Made by a program: the position numbers and the translations under genes | Assembly: GCF_041276405.1 (NCBI RefSeq) | Contig: NZ_JBGGGT010000002.1 | Location: forward strand, 248,001-312,000 | DNA: 64,000 bases | Source: Microvirga sp. TS319 | GTDB taxonomy: Bacteria > Pseudomonadota > Alphaproteobacteria > Rhizobiales > Beijerinckiaceae | Direction of reading: 5' to 3' | In this document: positions 17,004 through 25,231 of the stretch, one piece after another | Numbering within the stretch: the first letter of the stretch is position 1 | Layout: every line of letters begins with the position of its first letter | Notes under the pieces: model-generated | The model's input: only the letters and a program-made list of their open reading frames with translations | Told to the model about the DNA's origin: nothing | Databases searched by the model: none

Positions 17004-17675
17004 TCAGTTCGCGGCGAAACAATAGAACAGGCCTGCGCCGCCCGTGCTCTTCAGGGCGTCCAGGCTGCACCCGCGCGAGGGATGCGACGAGTTCCAGGAT
17101 CGCCCCGGAGGTCCCGGGTCGGTTCCCATCCGGTCGTCGTGTCCCAGCATGGCGGCGCCGTCCGCGCCGCTCTTCGTCCAGTTGCCGCAGGTCATGTCCT
17201 GAGAACCCGTGAAGGCGGTGCCGTCGGGCTGGGATCCGGTGAGCATGTCGTGTTCGTTCGGCGTGTCGCCCCGTCCCTTGACCATCTCGCCCTTCTCGGT
17301 GAGGGCGGTCTGCTTGTTGATGTTGTTGTCGGGGCCGTGCAGATCCGCCACGTCCTTGGCGATCACGACGCCCTTGGCGTTCTGCCACGGCCCGCTCCCG
17401 ATCCGGTCGCGGGCATTGACGGCGGCCGCGCCGCCCGTAGCCTGGGTGGACAGATAGGCACGCCAGACCTTGCCGCGAATGCCGGCGGCCTCCGCGAGGG
17501 ACTGGCAGTGCCGGTCGGCTCCCTCCAGGCCGCCGAGATCCGCGCCCTTGCCCAAGCCCACGCTGGTGACGAAGAAGGTCGTGTCGGCGGAAGCGCCGGC
17601 GCTCTGGGCGTGCGCGCCGGCCGGAATGGCGGCGAGAAGGCCCAACATCGGCCACGCGAGCGTCGTTCTCTTCAT
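17004..17675 (-). CDS. Exported lectin-like protein
   Basis: 223 residues. Signal peptide (TLAWPMLGLLAAIPAGAHA), then one domain with text such as GADLGGLEGADRHCQSLAEAAG, KVWRAYLSTQ, RDRIGSGPWQNAKGV, NEHDMLTGSQPDGTAF, DMTCGNWTKSG and SWNSSHPSRGC, ending GGAGLFYCFAAN. Four cysteines could make two disulfides. Proteins of this pattern are usually annotated 'lectin' (C-type-lectin-like/DUF1554-like fold) in Rhizobiales; carbohydrate binding is inferred, not shown. The start is fixed by aggagg 6 nt before ATG 17675. An in-frame extension upstream is not coding. Confidence 0.8.
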   Translation of the reverse strand: MKRTTLAWPMLGLLAAIPAGAHAQSAGASADTTFFVTSVGLGKGADLGGLEGADRHCQSLAEAAGIRGKVWRAYLSTQATGGAAAVNARDRIGSGPWQNAKGVVIAKDVADLHGPDNNINKQTALTEKGEMVKGRGDTPNEHDMLTGSQPDGTAFTGSQDMTCGNWTKSGADGAAMLGHDDRMGTDPGPPGRSWNSSHPSRGCSLDALKSTGGAGLFYCFAAN

Positions 17676-17819
17676 GCGAACCTCCTGTGCTTGTCCCGGC
17701 AGGTGCGAGAGGCTGCCGCTGCGCCAAGGATCTTCGGCATCCTGCGGCGTTTTGAGGGCAGGAGGAGAGAAAAGAATTCCCAAAGCCGTGATCGGGCCCG
17801 GTGCGCGGTTGACGCCGCT

Positions 17820-18707
17820 CTAAACCCTGCGCCGCAGATGCTCCGCCAGTTGCCGGGCCGAGGGCGGCAGGTCCTTGAGCGACCGGATGCAGAGGGTGAG
17901 ATCGCGGGCGGCCCAGGGATCGTCCAGAACGACGCTCTGGATCGCCATGGTCCGGGTGGCGGGCTGGGCTGTGGTCTCGGGCACGATCCCGAGCCCCACC
18001 CCGGCCTCCACCATGCGGCAGACCGCATCGAAGCTGCGGAGCTGGACTCTCAGGCGCAGGGGCTTTCCGATCCGGCTGGCCTTGCCGGCGAGGAAGCGCT
18101 GAAGGGCGCTCGCCCGGTCGAGGCCCACGAAGTCGTGCTCCAGGACCTCGGCGAAGGCGATGCTCGACCGGCTGGCGAGAGAATGCCCCTGCGGGACCAC
18201 GAGCACGAAGCGGTCGCTGCGGAAGGGATAGGTCTCGAGCTGGCCGGTCTCCACGGTCCCTGCGACGATCCCGATATCGCCTACGCCTTCGGCGATCAGC
18301 CCCACGATCTCGTCGCTCAGGCGCTCCTCCAGGTCGATGGAGACCTGCGGGTGCTGGGCCAGAAACGCGCCGAGGGCCTCGGGCAGGAACTCGGTCAGCG
18401 CATTGGTGTTGGAGAGAATCCGGATCTGGCCGGCGAGGCCGCCCGTATAGGTGCCGAGATCCTCCCTCAGCCTCTCGGCCTGGGCCAGGAGCGTGCGCGC
18501 ATGTTGGAGGAGGGTTCTGCCGGCAGGGGTCGGCGTCACGCCGGCCCGCGTCCGCACCAGCAGTGGGGCTCCCAGGGACTTCTCCATGTTGCGGATGCGG
18601 GTGCTGGCGGCGGCCAGCGCGAGATGGGCGCGCTCGGCACCGTGGGTGATGCTGCCCGCCTCGACGACATGGCGGAACAGGCTCAGATCGGTGAGGTCGA
18701 ATTGCAT
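17820..18707 (-). CDS. LysR-family transcriptional regulator
   Basis: 295 residues. N-terminal winged HTH (LSLFRHVVEAGSITHGAERA, LAAASTRIRNMEKSLGAPLLVRTRAGVTPT) followed by a periplasmic-binding-protein-like effector domain (about 90-290). Start taken at ATG 18707, with gaagg about 6 nt upstream; ATG 18713 is adjacent. Divergent from sdhCDAB across a 199-bp spacer containing two palindromes with shared cttcgtc halves, so it may autoregulate and possibly affect sdh. The effector is unknown. Confidence 0.9.
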   Translation of the reverse strand: MQFDLTDLSLFRHVVEAGSITHGAERAHLALAAASTRIRNMEKSLGAPLLVRTRAGVTPTPAGRTLLQHARTLLAQAERLREDLGTYTGGLAGQIRILSNTNALTEFLPEALGAFLAQHPQVSIDLEERLSDEIVGLIAEGVGDIGIVAGTVETGQLETYPFRSDRFVLVVPQGHSLASRSSIAFAEVLEHDFVGLDRASALQRFLAGKASRIGKPLRLRVQLRSFDAVCRMVEAGVGLGIVPETTAQPATRTMAIQSVVLDDPWAARDLTLCIRSLKDLPPSARQLAEHLRRRV

Positions 18708-18713
18708 AAGCAT

Positions 18714-18732
18714 CCTTCGTCGTTTGCGAAGG
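18714..18732. promoter_or_regulatory. Inverted repeat CCTTCG-N7-CGAAGG next to the LysR start
   Basis: Immediately upstream of the LysR gene start. Related by its half-site to the longer palindrome at 18779-18795. Candidate autoregulatory site. Confidence 0.4.
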
Positions 18733-18778
18733 GAGATAAGAATAATTAAAAATTGCGCGTTATGCGAGCCCGGTGCAT

Positions 18779-18795
18779 CTTCGTCACTGACGAAG
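18779..18795. promoter_or_regulatory. 17-bp perfect palindrome in the LysR-sdhC divergent spacer
   Basis: Arms cttcgtca and tgacgaag around a central C. It lies about 110 bp before sdhC and 70 bp before the LysR gene, positioned like a LysR recognition site. Which regulator binds is inference. Confidence 0.45.
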
Positions 18796-18906
18796 TGTGC
18801 CTCTTGTAACCATCTTGGGCGGAAGGCGCATTGCGGTGTTCCCGCGCTTCCGATACGAACCATTCCAAACTACGGGCGATGATCTCGCCGATCAGGAGTG
18901 AAAGCT

Positions 18907-19302
18907 ATGGCTGAGGCGAAAGTGGCCCCGCGGCCCTTGTCCCCACATCTTCAGATTTACCGGTGGAGCTGGACGATGGCGATGTCCGTCTTCCACCGCG
19001 CGACGGGCATTGCCCTTTACGTCGGCATCGCGCTTTTCGCGATCTGGCTCGTGGCCCTCGCGTCCGGCCCTTCAGCCTTCGACGCCGTGCAGGGCTTCTT
19101 CGGCTCGCCCATCGGGTACCTGATCCTCTTCGGCTACACCTGGGTGCTCATGCACCACATGCTCGGCGGCGTCCGCCACCTCGTCTGGGATTTCGGCTAC
19201 GGCATGGAAGCGGTCCAGCGCATCGCCATGGCCCGCTTCACCCTCATCGGCTCGATCGTGCTCACCGTGGCGATCTGGGTCATCGCGTTCCTCGTGTTCT
19301 AA
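18907..19302 (+). CDS. sdhC: Succinate dehydrogenase cytochrome b556 subunit
   Basis: 131 residues, three membrane helices. Anchors the SdhAB catalytic dimer, binds heme b and forms the quinone site. Family signature SPHLQIYRWSWTMAMSVFHRATG near the N-terminus, and the His-rich HHMLGGVRHLVWD before helix 3 provides the heme ligand. ATG 18907 (8 nt after aggag) is preferred to GTG 18898, which would sit directly on that site. First gene of sdhCDAB. Confidence 0.95.
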   Translation: MAEAKVAPRPLSPHLQIYRWSWTMAMSVFHRATGIALYVGIALFAIWLVALASGPSAFDAVQGFFGSPIGYLILFGYTWVLMHHMLGGVRHLVWDFGYGMEAVQRIAMARFTLIGSIVLTVAIWVIAFLVF

Positions 19303-19314
19303 GGAAAGAGAGCC

Positions 19315-19731
19315 ATGGCCGACAACAGGGCTGATACCCGCGTTTCCATGCGCACCCCGCTCTCCCGCGTGAAGGGCCTCGGCGCTTCCGGACACGGCGT
19401 CGAGCATTGGTGGATCCACCGCGTCACGGCGGTGTCGAACGTCCCGCTCATCATTTCCTTCGTGATCATCGTGGCGGCTCTGGCCGGCTCCTCCTATCAG
19501 GAGGCCATCGCCATCGTGTCGCATCCCCTGGTGGCGATCATCCTGATCCTCGCCGTGATCTCGGTGGCGAACCACATGCGGCTCGGCATGCAGATCGTCA
19601 TCGAGGATTACGTGCATGACAAAGGCACGAAGATCGTCGCTCTCATCGCGAACAATTTCTACGCGGTGATCGTCGGCGTGGCCTGCCTTTATGCCATCCT
19701 CAAGGTCAGCCTCGGCCGCATCCTGGTTTAA
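19315..19731 (+). CDS. sdhD: Succinate dehydrogenase hydrophobic anchor subunit
   Basis: 138 residues, three helices (about 37-60, 66-85, 110-130). The early segment [20 protein letters not shown] and the His of [21 protein letters not shown] are conserved SdhD features for quinone/heme binding. 12 bp after sdhC with an aaggaaagag Shine-Dalgarno. Confidence 0.94.
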   Translation: MADNRADTRVSMRTPLSRVKGLGASGHGVEHWWIHRVTAVSNVPLIISFVIIVAALAGSSYQEAIAIVSHPLVAIILILAVISVANHMRLGMQIVIEDYVHDKGTKIVALIANNFYAVIVGVACLYAILKVSLGRILV

Positions 19732-19742
19732 GGAATACTCTC

Positions 19743-21566
19743 ATGGCTCAAGCAACGAACGGCGCAGCCATCAACGGCAAGGCCTACAACATCATCGACC
19801 ACACCTTCGACGTGGTGGTCGTGGGCGCCGGCGGCGCGGGTCTTCGCGCCACCGTCGGCTGCTCGCAGGCGGGCCTTCGCACCGCCTGCATCACCAAGGT
19901 GTTTCCCACCCGCTCGCACACGGTCGCGGCGCAGGGCGGCATCTCCGCCTCGCTCGGCAACATGGGGCCCGACGACTGGCGCTGGCACATGTACGACACC
20001 GTGAAGGGGTCGGACTGGCTCGGCGACCAGGACGCCATCGAATACCTGGTGCGCAACGCGCCGGCCGCAGTCTATGAGCTCGAGCACTGGGGCGTTCCCT
20101 TCTCCCGCACGGCGGAAGGCAAGATCTACCAGCGCCCCTTCGGCGGCATGACGACGGATTTCGGCAAGGGCACGGCGCAGCGCACCTGCGCGGCCGCCGA
20201 CCGCACGGGCCATGCGATCCTGCACACGCTCTACGGCCAGGCGGTGAAGCACCAGACCAACTTCTTCATCGAGTATTTCGCCCTCGACCTGATGATGGAC
20301 TCGGACGGCCGCTGCATCGGCGTGGTGGCTCTTGACCAGTCGACCGGCGAGATCCACCGCTTCCGCGCCCACATGACGATCCTCGCCACGGGCGGCTACG
20401 GACGCGCGTATTTCTCCGCGACCTCGGCCCATACCTGCACGGGCGACGGCAACGCCATGGTGCTGCGCGCAGGCCTGCCCCTGCAGGACATGGAGTTCGT
20501 GCAGTTCCACCCGACCGGCATCTACGGCGCGGGCTGCCTCATCACCGAGGGCGCACGCGGCGAGGGCGGCTATCTCACCAATTCGGAAGGCGAGCGCTTC
20601 ATGGAGCGCTATGCGCCCTCCGCCAAGGACCTCGCCTCCCGTGACGTCGTGTCCCGCGCGATGACCATGGAGATCCGCGCCGGCCGCGGCGTGGGCAAGA
20701 ACAAGGACCACATCTATCTCCACCTCGACCATCTCGATCCGAAGATCCTGCACGAGCGCCTGCCCGGCATCTCGGAAAGCGCCAAGATCTTCGCGGGCGT
20801 CGACGTGACCAAGGAGCCGATCCCGGTTCTGCCGACCGTGCATTACAACATGGGCGGCATTCCCACGAACTATCACGGCGAAGTGCTCACCCTGAAGAAC
20901 GGCAATCCCGACATGGTGGTGCCCGGCCTCATGGCCCTGGGCGAGGCGGCCTGCGTGTCCGTGCACGGCGCGAACCGTCTCGGTTCGAACTCGCTCATCG
21001 ACCTCGTGGTGTTCGGCCGCGCGGCGGGCCTGCGCTGCGCCGAGATCCTGGAGCCGAACGCGCGCCACGCGGACCTGCCCAAGGGGGCCGACGAGCTTGC
21101 GCTCTCGCGCCTCGACAAGTTCCGCTACGCCAATGGCTCGACGCCGACCGCCCAGCTGCGCCTCCAGATGCAGAAGACCATGCAGAACAACTGCGCGGTG
21201 TTCCGCACCGGCGACGTTCTGGAAGAGGGCAAGAAGCTCATCCACGAGGTCTGGAACGCGGCTGCCGACGTGAAGGTCACGGACCGTTCGCTCATCTGGA
21301 ACACCGACCTTCTCGAGACGCTCGAGTTCGACAACCTCATCGGGCAGGCGGTCGTCACCATGGAGGGGGCCGCCAACCGCGAGGAATCCCGCGGCGCCCA
21401 TGCCCGCGAGGACTTCACCGAGCGCGACGACAAGAACTGGATGAAGCACACCCTGGCATGGCTCGACGACACCTCCCACAAGGTGACGATCGATTACCGT
21501 CCGGTGCACACCTACACCATGTCGAACGACATCCAGTACATCGAGCCGAAGGCCCGCGTGTACTAA
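19743..21566 (+). CDS. sdhA: Succinate dehydrogenase flavoprotein subunit
   Basis: 607 residues. Oxidises succinate to fumarate using covalently bound FAD. N-terminal Rossmann [17 protein letters not shown]-linking His in [19 protein letters not shown]; active-site segments [35 protein letters not shown] and [16 protein letters not shown]-terminal [15 protein letters not shown] text ([20 protein letters not shown]). 12 bp after sdhD. Confidence 0.97.
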   Translation: MAQATNGAAINGKAYNIIDHTFDVVVVGAGGAGLRATVGCSQAGLRTACITKVFPTRSHTVAAQGGISASLGNMGPDDWRWHMYDTVKGSDWLGDQDAIEYLVRNAPAAVYELEHWGVPFSRTAEGKIYQRPFGGMTTDFGKGTAQRTCAAADRTGHAILHTLYGQAVKHQTNFFIEYFALDLMMDSDGRCIGVVALDQSTGEIHRFRAHMTILATGGYGRAYFSATSAHTCTGDGNAMVLRAGLPLQDMEFVQFHPTGIYGAGCLITEGARGEGGYLTNSEGERFMERYAPSAKDLASRDVVSRAMTMEIRAGRGVGKNKDHIYLHLDHLDPKILHERLPGISESAKIFAGVDVTKEPIPVLPTVHYNMGGIPTNYHGEVLTLKNGNPDMVVPGLMALGEAACVSVHGANRLGSNSLIDLVVFGRAAGLRCAEILEPNARHADLPKGADELALSRLDKFRYANGSTPTAQLRLQMQKTMQNNCAVFRTGDVLEEGKKLIHEVWNAAADVKVTDRSLIWNTDLLETLEFDNLIGQAVVTMEGAANREESRGAHAREDFTERDDKNWMKHTLAWLDDTSHKVTIDYRPVHTYTMSNDIQYIEPKARVY

Positions 21567-21573
21567 CAGCACC

Positions 21574-21664
21574 CGTCATGGCCGGGTCCGACCCGGCCAT
21601 CCACGTCTTCCCACGCCCAAGCGGAGCAAAGGCGCGGATTCCCGGTGCGAGGCCGGGCATGACG
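21574..21664 (+). repeat. Family B palindromic repeat in the sdhA-sdhB spacer
   Basis: Ends cgtcatg...catgacg are inverted. Internal arms ccgggtccgacccgg and ccacgtcttcccacg are self-complementary. Related copies are at 28665-28745, 35184-35268 and (half) 51970-52000. The spacer is otherwise only about 30 bp. Confidence 0.85.
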
Positions 21665-21687
21665 AAGTCAAGGCAAGGTAAGTCCTA

Positions 21688-22470
21688 ATGGCCCAATTCA
21701 CGCTTCCCAAGAATTCCCAATATACCGAAGGCAAGACCTGGCCCAAGCCGGCCGGGGCCAGCAACGTCCAGGAATTCCGCATCTACCGCTGGAACCCGGA
21801 CGACGGTGCCAACCCGCGCATCGACACCTACTACATCGATCGCGACGATTGCGGCCCGATGGTTCTCGACGCACTGCTCTGGATCAAGAACAACGTCGAC
21901 TCGACCCTGACCTTCCGCCGCTCCTGCCGTGAAGGCATCTGCGGCTCCTGCGCCATGAACATCATGGGCGGCAACACGCTGGCCTGTACGCTCGGCATCG
22001 ACGATTGTGGATCGGGTTCGATCAAGATCTACCCGCTGCCGCACATGCCCGTGCTGAAGGACCTCGTGCCCGATCTCACGAGCTTCTTCGCCCAGCACGC
22101 CTCCATCCAGCCCTGGCTGCAGACGGAGACGGCGGCGCCCGAGACCGAGTGGCGCCAGACGCCGGAGGAACGCTCCAAGCTCGACGGCCTCTACGAGTGT
22201 ATTCTCTGCGCCTGCTGCACCACCTCCTGCCCGAGCTATTGGTGGAACGGCGACCGGTTCCTGGGCCCGGCGGCCCTCCTCCAGGCCTATCGCTGGCTCA
22301 TCGACAGCCGCGACGAGGCCACGGGCGAGCGTCTCGACAACCTGCATGATCCGTTCCGGCTCTATCGCTGCCACACGATCATGAACTGCGCCAACACCTG
22401 CCCGAAAGGCCTGAACCCGGCAAAGGCCATCGCCGAGGTGAAGAAGATGATGGTCGCGCGGTCCGTCTAA
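21688..22470 (+). CDS. sdhB: Succinate dehydrogenase iron-sulfur subunit
   Basis: 260 residues. Transfers electrons from FAD to quinone through three clusters: [2Fe-2S] ligands in [14 protein letters not shown] and NTLACT, [4Fe-4S] in [16 protein letters not shown], and [3Fe-4S]/[4Fe-4S] closing ligands in [20 protein letters not shown]. Separated from sdhA by a palindromic repeat but evidently the same operon. Its last 102 bp recur, diverged, at 23152-23253. Confidence 0.97.
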   Translation: MAQFTLPKNSQYTEGKTWPKPAGASNVQEFRIYRWNPDDGANPRIDTYYIDRDDCGPMVLDALLWIKNNVDSTLTFRRSCREGICGSCAMNIMGGNTLACTLGIDDCGSGSIKIYPLPHMPVLKDLVPDLTSFFAQHASIQPWLQTETAAPETEWRQTPEERSKLDGLYECILCACCTTSCPSYWWNGDRFLGPAALLQAYRWLIDSRDEATGERLDNLHDPFRLYRCHTIMNCANTCPKGLNPAKAIAEVKKMMVARSV

Positions 22471-22551
22471 CCGGACAAAAAGCCTGGCGCGAAACAACTG
22501 TTCTATTATAACACTCCGTGAGTGGCTCTCTGGCCGCTCCCGGAGTTTTTC

Positions 22552-23079
22552 ATGCCCGCTCTTCTCGCCGTCCTCGGGGCGCTCGGCGCCGCCGCCTTCT
22601 GGTATTATCGCCTTCGTGACATGGGTCGTGTGGCCGGTGAGGTCGTCGACGCCGCCCAACGCTTGCGCAGCGCTCACAGGCGCCGGCAGTTTCGCAAGAA
22701 AGCCGAAAGCTCGCCAATCGAGGCGGTGGACGATCCGGTTGCGGCAGTGGCCGCCATGCTGATCGGCCTCGCCTCCGAGCGGGGAGGCCTCAGCCATGCG
22801 GCGGAGGCGGCCATCAAAACCGAGATGCAGCACGTGATGGGGTTGACCGGAATCGAGGAGGCTTTCACCTTTGCACGATGGGTGGCCGGTCATGTCACCG
22901 ACCCCAACACCCTGTCCTTGAGGTTTGCAAAGCTGTGGCTGGCCACTCTCGAACGACCACAACGGGAAGACATTCTCGACATGGCCAGAAGAGTGATCGA
23001 AGCCGATGGCGAGCCGACCCCCGGACAAATCAGTGCTCTCAAGCTCCTGCGAGACCGCCTCGGCTTGACTCGGCCCTGA
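22552..23079 (+). CDS. Membrane-anchored TerB-like protein
   Basis: 175 residues. One N-terminal helix (PALLAVLGALGAAAFWYYRL), a basic juxtamembrane stretch (RRRQFRKKAE), then an all-helical domain with text like DDPVAAVAAMLIGLASERGGLSHAAEAAI, similar to TerB/DjlA-N helical domains. That similarity is suggestive, not certain. Start 22552 follows ggag by 6 nt; an in-frame extension to 22522 lacks a site. The gene sits between sdhB and a duplicated fragment of the sdhB 3' end, as if inserted with a target duplication. Confidence 0.7.
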   Translation: MPALLAVLGALGAAAFWYYRLRDMGRVAGEVVDAAQRLRSAHRRRQFRKKAESSPIEAVDDPVAAVAAMLIGLASERGGLSHAAEAAIKTEMQHVMGLTGIEEAFTFARWVAGHVTDPNTLSLRFAKLWLATLERPQREDILDMARRVIEADGEPTPGQISALKLLRDRLGLTRP

Positions 23080-23151
23080 TCTCTGCCATTTCACAGTAGC
23101 CCGCCAAGATCGTCCCTTGACTCTAAATCCCTGAGACAGAGAAGCTCCTGC

Positions 23152-23253
23152 TGCCACACGATCATGAGCTGCGCCAACACCTGCCCGAAAGGCCTGAACC
23201 CGACAAAAGCGATTGCCGAGGCGAAGAAGATGACGGCCGCGCGGTCCGTGTGA
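23152..23253 (+). pseudogene. Duplicated 3' end of sdhB (34 codons including stop)
   Basis: Encodes [20 protein letters not shown] and a tail ending ARSV-stop, the same as sdhB 22369-22470 except for five of 33 residues (N-S, A-T, V-A, M-T, V-A). No start codon or upstream part of sdhB is present. It is most simply a leftover of a local duplication. It lies in the 335-bp gene-free stretch 23080-23414, which shows nothing else I recognise. Confidence 0.9.
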
Positions 23254-23414
23254 CGCTTCTTTGCAACACCCTCCGAAAAGGCGCCTCGTGCGCCTTTTTT
23301 TGTTGGTGCGGCTCCCATAACTTCGGGCACCGAATTTCCTCGGCACACGTCCGACTCCCCGTACACGGGCCGCCGAAACCCTGTGCCCAAGGCGACAGCA
23401 ACATGAGGACCACA

Positions 23415-23999
23415 ATGAAGAGCCGCTCCTGGATCGTGACCGCAACGCTCTGTTCCACGCTGGCGCTCGGTGCATGCTCCTCCACGCGCTTCAGCGGACC
23501 GGGGGTGGGCAGCGCATCCGCGGCGCCCGTGTCGCCCGCGCCGATCGAGGCGATCCCGTCCGGGCCGGTGGAGTCCGCGCCGCTCGCCCCCATCGAAGGT
23601 CAGCCGCTTCCGCCGATCGCCGGTGCACCAGCTCCCATGGGCTCGGGCCTCGCTCCGGCTCCCGGAACGGAGGTCGCCGGCTTGCCCCCGGCCGCCGCAC
23701 CAGCTCCTGCCGCGCCCTCCAGCCGCACCGCCATGGTCGGCAACTGGAGCGCACGCGACGCCTCCGGGAAATCGTGCCGCATCCAGCTGTCGAGCACGCC
23801 GGCGCTCGACCTCTACCGGGCGTCGGCTTCGGGCTGCTCCAACCAGGACCTCTCGAAGGTGAACGCCTGGGATTTTCGCGACGGCGAGGTCTATCTCTAT
23901 CAGACCGGCGGCTCGGTCGCGGCGCGCCTGCGCGGTTCCTCGTCGGGGCTCTCGGGCGTGCTCGCCAAGTCCGGCGCTCCGCTGTCGCTGTCGCGATAA
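23415..23999 (+). CDS. Lipoprotein with protease-inhibitor Inh/Omp19-type domain
   Basis: 194 residues. Signal peptide ending in the lipobox LALGAC (Cys about residue 21), so lipidated and probably outer-membrane. Then a long Pro/Ala-rich linker (about 25-105) and a C-terminal beta-barrel of the Inh/Omp19/AprI type: MVGNWSARDASGKSCRIQLS, LYRASASGCSNQDLSKVNAW and GVLAKSGAPLSLSR. Brucella Omp19 is the best-known relative and inhibits host proteases; that role here is only by analogy. ATG 23415 is preferred because gagg sits 6 nt upstream; ATG 23403 is in frame. Confidence 0.85.
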   Translation: MKSRSWIVTATLCSTLALGACSSTRFSGPGVGSASAAPVSPAPIEAIPSGPVESAPLAPIEGQPLPPIAGAPAPMGSGLAPAPGTEVAGLPPAAAPAPAAPSSRTAMVGNWSARDASGKSCRIQLSSTPALDLYRASASGCSNQDLSKVNAWDFRDGEVYLYQTGGSVAARLRGSSSGLSGVLAKSGAPLSLSR

Positions 24000-24040
24000 T
24001 CGCGTTGCCCTTGCGTCAGGTGAACGGTATCGGTTGATCC

Positions 24041-25225
24041 GTGACCGATACCGATTTCCATCCCCCGCAATCCATTACCGCCCGCTACGACGCGCTCGTG
24101 GCCTCAGGGGCGATCGAGCGCGATCCCGCCCAGGTGAAGCTTCTGCGGCAGCTCGAGGTCCTGGCGAACAGTCTCGGCGGCTATCGCCTCGCCCGCAAGC
24201 CCAGCGCCCTGGGATGGCTCTTCAGCAAGAAAAATCCGGCGCCGCCGAAAGGCCTCTACGTCTGGGGCTCGGTCGGACGCGGCAAGACCATGCTCATGGA
24301 CCTGTTCTTCGAGGCGCTGCCGGTCAGGCGCAAGCGCCGGGTCCATTTCCACGCCTTCATGGCCGATGTGCATGAACGCATCCACGACTTCCGGCAGAAG
24401 CTGAAGGCGGGTGTCGTCAAGGGAGACGATCCCATCGCGCCCGTCGCCGAGGACCTGGCCGCGGAGGCCTGGGTTCTCTGCTTCGACGAATTCACCGTCA
24501 CCGACATCGCCGACGCGATGATCCTGGGGCGGCTGTTCACGGCGCTCTTCGCCCATGGGGTCGTGGTGGTCGCCACCTCCAATGTGGAACCGCAGAATCT
24601 TTACGAGGGCGGCCTCAACCGGGCGCTCTTCCTGCCCTTCATCGCCCTGCTGCAGGAGCGGATGACCGTCCTCAAGCTCGAATCCCGCACGGATTTCCGA
24701 CTCGAAAAGCTCGCGGGCAGTCCGGTTTTCTACACGCCTGCCGACGAGCGGTCCCACACGGCGCTCACACGCGCCTTCAAGAGCCTGACGGGCCGCGAGC
24801 AGGGCAAGCCCGTGACGCTCACGGTCAAGGGCCATCCCGTCGAGGTGCCGCAAGCCGCCTCCGGCGTCGCGCGCTTCGCCTTCGCGGATCTCTGCTCCAA
24901 GCCGCTCGGCGCGGCCGACTACCTCGCCATCGCGGACGAATACGAGACGGTCATCCTCGAGGACATCCCCAGGATGACGTTCGAGCGCCGCAACGAGGCC
25001 AAGCGCTTCATCATGCTCGTCGATGCGCTCTACGATGCCCGCGTGAAGCTGCTCGCTTCCGCCGAAGCCGAGGTCCACGAGCTTTATCATGCCGATACGG
25101 GACGCGAAGCGTTCGAGTTCGACCGCACCGTGTCGCGCCTCATCGAAATGCGCTCGGAGGACTATCTCTCGCTTCCCCATGGACGCGAGGAATCCGGCAG
25201 TTCGGAAGGTCTGGTCGAAACCTGA
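24041..25225 (+). CDS. zapE: ZapE/AFG1-family ATPase
   Basis: 394 residues. AAA-type P-loop ATPase; in E. coli ZapE associates with the Z-ring, in mitochondria AFG1 acts in respiratory-protein quality control. Walker A is GLYVWGSVGRGKTMLMDLFF (about 80-98), Walker B WVLCFDEFTVTDIADAMIL (about 148), then VVVATSNVEPQNLYEGGLNR and the late FEFDRTVSRLIEM. GTG start at 24041. Located between sdh and the mdh-suc cluster, the usual place for this gene in many alphaproteobacteria. Confidence 0.92.
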   Translation: MTDTDFHPPQSITARYDALVASGAIERDPAQVKLLRQLEVLANSLGGYRLARKPSALGWLFSKKNPAPPKGLYVWGSVGRGKTMLMDLFFEALPVRRKRRVHFHAFMADVHERIHDFRQKLKAGVVKGDDPIAPVAEDLAAEAWVLCFDEFTVTDIADAMILGRLFTALFAHGVVVVATSNVEPQNLYEGGLNRALFLPFIALLQERMTVLKLESRTDFRLEKLAGSPVFYTPADERSHTALTRAFKSLTGREQGKPVTLTVKGHPVEVPQAASGVARFAFADLCSKPLGAADYLAIADEYETVILEDIPRMTFERRNEAKRFIMLVDALYDARVKLLASAEAEVHELYHADTGREAFEFDRTVSRLIEMRSEDYLSLPHGREESGSSEGLVET

Positions 25226-25231
25226 GGCCCG

